NCBI GenBank assembly: GCA_019510535.1
Contig: JAEKKE010000115.1
Coordinates: 1 to 10,860, forward strand
From: Acidobacteriota bacterium
GTDB lineage: Bacteria > Acidobacteriota > Terriglobia > Terriglobales > Acidobacteriaceae
Direction: 5' to 3'
Length of the DNA stretch: 10,860 nt
Shown: in pieces, positions 6,715-10,860 of the stretch
Layout: every line of letters starts with the position of its first letter
Numbering within the stretch: the stretch's first letter is position 1
Notes under the pieces: model-generated
Database searches by the model: none
The model's input: only the letters and a program-made list of their open reading frames with translations
Told to the model about the DNA's origin: nothing
Program-made: the position numbers and the translations under genes

Positions 6715-9485
6715 AGCACACCTGCCACAGCTGCGGTGATCGCAATGGATGAGGCCAGTTGTGCCGTTGTCAGGAGATTGCGCCAGAAAAGAGACGCTCC
6801 AAGTATCTTCTGTGGAACGACAACCACATCGCCCGGGTTGAGCTTGGTAGAGAGGACACTGCGCGGCAGAAAGCCGCTATCGCGTCCCACCACTGAACCA
6901 TTGGCGCGAATGATGAAGATCTGCTTTTCATTCGCAACCTCAGTGACGCCACCTGCACGACGGAGATACCAGCCGGCAGACTTGCCTTCGGCAAAGGTGA
7001 TTGCTGTGGCGTTATAGACCTGCCCGTTCACAAGCACAAAGCCAGGCCGCTTCGGAATCCGGATGACGTCACCCGCACGCACCTCGATATCCGCCGGGGT
7101 TCCTTCCCATGAGGCGATGTCGCTGGATATGTGTATGACAAGGCGGCCGACCGCCGGTTGGGTCTTCAACCGGTTCAGCACTTGTTCCTGTTGCGCCTGA
7201 ATAATCTGCAGTGTTGAAGACTGATCGTTGGCAGAGACCGCAGGTGCGAGCCGGGCAGCGGAAGAGCTTGTCTCGATCTGACGGATCAGTTCCTGGCGAG
7301 TCTTCTCTTCGAGGACTCTAACCTCTTCACGAATGAGGATGGCGCCAGCTGGATATGCTGTCTCGCGAAAGCCTCCGGCTCTCTTCATAATGGAGCTGAG
7401 CCGTTCTCCCTGCTGGATTCCGTAAGAACCCGGATAGGAGACCTCACCTTCCACCGTGATCGAGGCTGCGATATCGTTCCAACCTGCAATCTGATGGATG
7501 GTCAGTACATCCCCGGGGCGAAGGGCAACATCGGAGGAACTCTTTCGTGTTGTGACCGCGGCTCCGATGGGAATCGAAGAACGCTGACTGACGACGCGGT
7601 TCCCATTCGCGATCTGATAACTGGTAAGGTCAGCAGCTTCCAGCAGGGCATCGCGCTTGAAGCCGCCCGCAGTGCGTACCAGGTCCGCTGCAGTCATGCC
7701 TTCGGAGAGCGGGTAGATGCCCGGACGCAACACCTCTCCCGCGATGGTTACATGGGGAGCGTCAGCCTCATATCGTCCAAAGACGCGTATCGTATCGAAT
7801 GGCTGGAGCGTGAGATCGACATTACCGGCAAGCGCCTCCGGGACGCTGAACTCGATTGTTGTTGGCCGCAGATCGGGAGCCTGAAGGCGCACAATCTCGC
7901 CGCGGTCCGCCGGTTCAGGCAGCAGGTCCTGATAACTGTGAAGGACGTCTGTAATGCGCATGCCATCGTGATACGCGGTGCGTCCAGGTCGGACCAGGTG
8001 GCCTTCCGTGTAAATGACCCTGCTGCTATACGGAAGAACACTGCCGACGAAGAGATGATCGCCATCGCGAAGGTAGAACGGTTTCTCTTGTGACGTACGC
8101 AAGTCATACGAAACTGTCTCGCGCTGGCGATCAGAGGTGATTCGTTCAATCCGAATCTGACCCGTCTCCGCCGAAGGAGCAGGTCCACCGGCATCTTCTA
8201 CAAGGGTTGAGACTGCGGTATTTCCTTTCAGTTCATAGATAGCTGGGCGCTTGATCGCTCCATCGATCCAGACCTGAGGTCCGGAGGGAGGAACAAGCAG
8301 CGTGTCGCCGGACTGCAACCGGATCTCAGATCTGACGCCATGCAGCATGAAATCGTAGAGATCGATTTCGTCCAAGAGGCGGGTCCCGCGATAATGCCGC
8401 AGTATCCGCAGTGATCCGACAGCGGTAGGGCCTCCTGCGGCATAGAGTGCGCTGAGTGGCGAGGAGACCGAGGTCAGCTCGTAAGCTCCGGGACGCTGTA
8501 CATCACCGACGACATAGATGCGAATGTTGCGAGGACGAGCTACCGAGAGCTCAACCTGAATGTCACGGAACTGTGTCCGAAGCCGGTCCGTCACCAGCAG
8601 CTTCGCCTTCTCCAGGGAGCTTCCGGCGACTTCGATTGCACCGGCCTCAGGCAGAACGATCTTGCCTTCGCGGTCAATGGTGCGCTGAAGGTTTTGAGAG
8701 ATGCTGCCCCAGAGAGCAATGGTCAGGCTATCTCCTACTCCCAGCACGTACTCCGGGCCAAAGGGCACATCGGCTGCGATGTCGGGCGTGGTCTGGGCGT
8801 TCTGGCTGTTTCTACGGAGGAAGACCTCGGAACCAAATCGCTTGAGTGAGCGCGAGGGTTGGGGAATCTGCGTGTAGAGATCGCGGAGCGATGCCAGGTT
8901 ATACGGCGTATCGCGATGAAGCACGTGCTCACGCGTGCTCGGATCTTCTTGCCGCTCCGGAGTTTCCTTTTGTGTAACGGGCTCTTTCTGCGTCTTTCGT
9001 ATTGCAGTGCTACTGGATAGTAGATCTGAATTGTCCGTCACGTTACCTGCAGACGGCTTCAGGTTTCGCTGACCCGCGTCGACGGGAGAGGTCATGCCAG
9101 GCGCTTCAGCATCGGAGAGATATCCGCGCGAGCGAAGAAAGGTGATGACGTTGTCCCGAAGCTCCGCATTGGTCTGAAGGCGCGTATAGAGAGCCTGATC
9201 TGAGATCGAATCCGGTTGAGTGGGATTACCCTGTTGCGTGAGATATTCGGCGATGACCGTTTTGACCTCGATCATCGCATCAGGATTGTCCTGCAGGACT
9301 CTCACCACTTCGAGATAGGAGGCGGATCCCTCCTGAGTATTGACGTCTGCCAGGGACTGGGGACGTGCGTTCTGCTGCTGTAATGTCTGTGTGTCGTCAG
9401 TGCCAGTAGGGGAGAGCGACGATTGTGCCAGCAGGTGCAGGGATAACCCAAAGATGCAAGCGCAGATAAGGGCGAGCCGTTTCAT
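6711..9485 (-). CDS. SLBB-domain polysaccharide export protein (Wza-like, multi-SLBB)
   Basis: 924 residues from the ATG at 9485. An in-frame ATG 30 bases upstream is less likely, because 9485 makes the ATGA overlap with the preceding stop, has AGGGAG at good spacing, and puts a signal peptide (KRLALICACIFGLSLHLLA, then Gln21) at the N-terminus. Neither Cys sits in a lipobox, so it does not look like a Wza-type lipoprotein. After a helical module (about 57-127) and a charged, probably disordered linker (130-195) comes a KRFGSEVF signature (215-222). A PES domain follows (about 242-318, starting FGPEYVLGVGDSLTIALWG), then about six SLBB-like repeats beginning near 321, 407, 488, 580, 680 and 820, several with the GxVxxPGxY pattern. 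A Gln/Glu-rich helical insert (about 710-775) separates the last two. The C-terminus ends in a hydrophobic stretch (TTAQLASSIAITAAVAGVL). Expected role: outer-membrane/periplasmic export channel for the polysaccharide, docking on the Wzz protein encoded next. Confidence 0.92.
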   Translation of the reverse strand: MKRLALICACIFGLSLHLLAQSSLSPTGTDDTQTLQQQNARPQSLADVNTQEGSASYLEVVRVLQDNPDAMIEVKTVIAEYLTQQGNPTQPDSISDQALYTRLQTNAELRDNVITFLRSRGYLSDAEAPGMTSPVDAGQRNLKPSAGNVTDNSDLLSSSTAIRKTQKEPVTQKETPERQEDPSTREHVLHRDTPYNLASLRDLYTQIPQPSRSLKRFGSEVFLRRNSQNAQTTPDIAADVPFGPEYVLGVGDSLTIALWGSISQNLQRTIDREGKIVLPEAGAIEVAGSSLEKAKLLVTDRLRTQFRDIQVELSVARPRNIRIYVVGDVQRPGAYELTSVSSPLSALYAAGGPTAVGSLRILRHYRGTRLLDEIDLYDFMLHGVRSEIRLQSGDTLLVPPSGPQVWIDGAIKRPAIYELKGNTAVSTLVEDAGGPAPSAETGQIRIERITSDRQRETVSYDLRTSQEKPFYLRDGDHLFVGSVLPYSSRVIYTEGHLVRPGRTAYHDGMRITDVLHSYQDLLPEPADRGEIVRLQAPDLRPTTIEFSVPEALAGNVDLTLQPFDTIRVFGRYEADAPHVTIAGEVLRPGIYPLSEGMTAADLVRTAGGFKRDALLEAADLTSYQIANGNRVVSQRSSIPIGAAVTTRKSSSDVALRPGDVLTIHQIAGWNDIAASITVEGEVSYPGSYGIQQGERLSSIMKRAGGFRETAYPAGAILIREEVRVLEEKTRQELIRQIETSSSAARLAPAVSANDQSSTLQIIQAQQEQVLNRLKTQPAVGRLVIHISSDIASWEGTPADIEVRAGDVIRIPKRPGFVLVNGQVYNATAITFAEGKSAGWYLRRAGGVTEVANEKQIFIIRANGSVVGRDSGFLPRSVLSTKLNPGDVVVVPQKILGASLFWRNLLTTAQLASSIAITAAVAGVL

Positions 9486-10738
9486 TGCGCACTCCCTGAA
9501 AGAAACTGTCGCCATTGCATTGACGCCATGATGTAACGCGCTCCTTCTACCAGATGAAAGCGAAGACGAAAAAAGACGTAAAGAATCTGCTGCCGGAGCC
9601 GGTGCAGCTTGGCGGACAGGGAATCTTGTTCGGGTTTGCAGTTGATGGCCGGGGGAAGCCGGCGCGGAAGAAGCGCTCCCTGTACCGAGCGTCCCGCAAA
9701 GGCTTCTTTTCGGGTCAGTTCTTCTTCGAGAAGTAGATACAACTTGCTCCCAGGAAAGTCGGTAAGCAGGGCACTGCGGCTGTAGTGCGTGATCCAGTAG
9801 CGTGTTGCGGGGGAGAGGAGCGGCTCAGTAACGGCAGAGACATGCGAGGGAACAAATTCGTCCATGAGTTCCTGAGAGGTTGCCGCCGCGATGCCGTATC
9901 CAAGGGCAGTCTTCTTGTCCTCTTGCAGGAGTGAGAGGAGGTCGTTCCAGAAAACGGCATCTGGCTTACGTGCCTGCGTGTGAAGCCTGAATTCAAGAAA
10001 CCAGGAGAGCCGTGTGAATTCTCCGCGGATGTGTTTAAAAAGATGGAGGGCCTGGCTAAGATAGTGATCGATTGGCGACAGCGATGGAATGGAGACTCCT
10101 TCCCGTTGTATCCACTCCACTCGATGGAGGCGTGGCGAGCCTTCCGGCTCCAGGTGCAATTCGACGGACCGGTGAGACGTAACCTTGTAGAGGTCGCTTA
10201 GCTTGGGATTAGAACGACCAGGCGTCTTGAACTCCAAACTCTTACCGCTTACGGCGTGCAAGCGATACCCGCATCGTTCGAGGACTGCTTGAGCATGTTC
10301 GGCACAGGCGGGATCTACAAGAAAGTCGAGGTCGAGCTGAGAGCGCAACTCCATGCGAGGTACCGAGAAGGGACACAGTGTGATGCCCTTCAGGTTGGCG
10401 TACAAAACGCCCTCTTCCTGGAACGCGCGATTCAGTCGCAGAGTCTCATCAAGAAATGCCTTTGAGCGTAGAGTATTGTCCGCAAACGCCTGCTCAAGCT
10501 CCTCGTGAATGGCAGGAGGCAGGCGGTCTGACAACTCGAGGGAGGCGAGGCGGTCAGAGAAATAGAGTGCAAGTCCGCTCACGTGCAGCCACTGCAATAG
10601 GCGACGCCATTCTGCCGCCGACGGATTGAGGCTGAGCAGAGGGTCGATGTCTTTTGTGCAAAAACCTTCCATTACGGCCTGCCGCAGACGCTCATGTCGT
10701 CTGGTTAGGGGCCATACGGAATTTCGCGAAACTTGCAT
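9482..10738 (-). CDS. Uncharacterised nucleotidyltransferase-fold protein (PF14907-like)
   Basis: 418 residues from the ATG at 10738. A GTG at 10828 would add 30 residues but lies inside the upstream cupredoxin gene, so I reject it. The sequence TAAGG sits about 10 bases before this ATG, overlapping the upstream stop. The core pattern is that of the uncharacterised nucleotidyltransferase family (NTP_transf_5): an LKG (116-118), then LRSQLDLDFLVDP (131-143) with Asp136 and Asp138 as the likely metal-binding pair of a pol-beta-like fold, followed by the HAQAVLERCGYRL helix-turn (148-160). Further on are VELHLEP and a helical C-terminal half with HYLSQALHLFKH, typical of these proteins. No signal peptide or membrane span is evident apart from a weakly hydrophobic helical C-terminus, so it is probably cytoplasmic. 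The family is frequent in exopolysaccharide loci but its substrate is not known to me. Its stop overlaps the SLBB start. Confidence 0.82.
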   Translation of the reverse strand: MQVSRNSVWPLTRRHERLRQAVMEGFCTKDIDPLLSLNPSAAEWRRLLQWLHVSGLALYFSDRLASLELSDRLPPAIHEELEQAFADNTLRSKAFLDETLRLNRAFQEEGVLYANLKGITLCPFSVPRMELRSQLDLDFLVDPACAEHAQAVLERCGYRLHAVSGKSLEFKTPGRSNPKLSDLYKVTSHRSVELHLEPEGSPRLHRVEWIQREGVSIPSLSPIDHYLSQALHLFKHIRGEFTRLSWFLEFRLHTQARKPDAVFWNDLLSLLQEDKKTALGYGIAAATSQELMDEFVPSHVSAVTEPLLSPATRYWITHYSRSALLTDFPGSKLYLLLEEELTRKEAFAGRSVQGALLPRRLPPAINCKPEQDSLSAKLHRLRQQILYVFFRLRFHLVEGARYIMASMQWRQFLSGSAQ

Positions 10739-10748
10739 TGGTCGAACC

Positions 10749-10860
10749 TTACTCAACGACGTGGAGCGTAAGAGCCATCTGTCCGTGGCCGGTGCCACAG
10801 AAGATGAAGCACTGACCTGTGAAGTCACCGGCTTTTTCCGGAGTAAATGAAAGTGTTGCG
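10749..10860 (-). CDS. CuA-type cupredoxin domain protein, last 36 residues (5' end outside window)
   Basis: On the minus strand a frame enters from the right edge and ends at TAA 10751-10749. It encodes FTPEKAGDFTGQC, then FIFCGTGHGQM, then ALTLHVVE. The segment contains C-x3-C-x3-H-x2-M, the ligand spacing of the binuclear CuA site of cytochrome c oxidase subunit II and nitrous-oxide reductase. It is preceded by the FTPxKAG(D/E)F strand and followed by a final beta strand, as in a cupredoxin fold. The residue two after the first Cys, a Glu in most COX2 proteins, is Ile here. The hydrophobic FIF between the cysteines resembles free-standing cupredoxin-domain proteins or N2OR more than classical COX2. 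Only the end is visible, so subunit II, a periplasmic copper protein or another CuA protein are all possible. It ends 10 bases upstream of the nucleotidyltransferase start on the same strand, so read-through into the polysaccharide operon is likely. Confidence 0.75.
   Translation of the reverse strand, partial: ATLSFTPEKAGDFTGQCFIFCGTGHGQMALTLHVVE

Noticed and set aside
9482..10828. A longer nucleotidyltransferase starting at GTG 10828
   Set aside because: The extra 30 residues overlap the CuA-motif coding sequence in another frame and show no conservation-like pattern. The ATG at 10738, just after the upstream stop, fits better.

Overview
The window looks like a piece of an Acidobacteriota (Terriglobia-type) chromosome. 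This is inferred from an Oar-like TonB-dependent receptor C-terminus of the kind that is abundant in that group, placed next to an exopolysaccharide operon. I could not test the taxonomy by a search. There are no RNA genes, insertion sequences, CRISPR arrays or phage genes, and almost every base is coding.

Layout. Positions 1-1043 (+) hold the C-terminal 346 residues of an Oar-like TonB-dependent receptor that enters from the left edge. A 64-base convergent gap follows and carries a hairpin that can terminate transcription from both sides. From 10860 down to 1108 everything is on the minus strand. In transcription order it runs: the last 36 residues of a CuA-type cupredoxin protein (stop at 10749, gene cut by the right edge); an uncharacterised nucleotidyltransferase-fold protein (PF14907-like); a 924-residue secreted polysaccharide-export protein with PES and about six SLBB repeats; a Wzz/GNVR chain-length (co-polymerase) protein without a kinase domain; a Wzx-type flippase; a Wzy/WaaL-type O-antigen ligase/polymerase; a GT4 glycosyltransferase with a frame-disrupting internal lesion; and a WecG/TagA/CpsF glycosyltransferase.

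How the genes fit together. This is the core of a Wzx/Wzy-type surface polysaccharide pathway. The two glycosyltransferases build the lipid-linked repeat unit, the flippase turns it to the periplasm, the ligase-family protein polymerises or transfers it, the Wzz protein sets length, and the SLBB protein exports it through the outer membrane. No priming sugar-phosphate transferase, no tyrosine kinase/phosphatase and no operon promoter are visible, so these must lie elsewhere. All six junctions from the nucleotidyltransferase to WecG are 4-base ATGA stop/start overlaps, so the block is a tightly coupled translational unit.

Main points for a second look: (1) the GT4 gene has lost its frame, and apparently about 30-40 codons, between its two Rossmann domains, so it is a pseudogene or an assembly error, with possible polarity on WecG; (2) a CuA-site protein, cut by the right edge, ends 10 bases before the operon; (3) the ATGA chain; (4) the SLBB exporter has no lipobox and has extra modules; (5) a nucleotidyltransferase-fold protein of unknown role leads the coupled chain.
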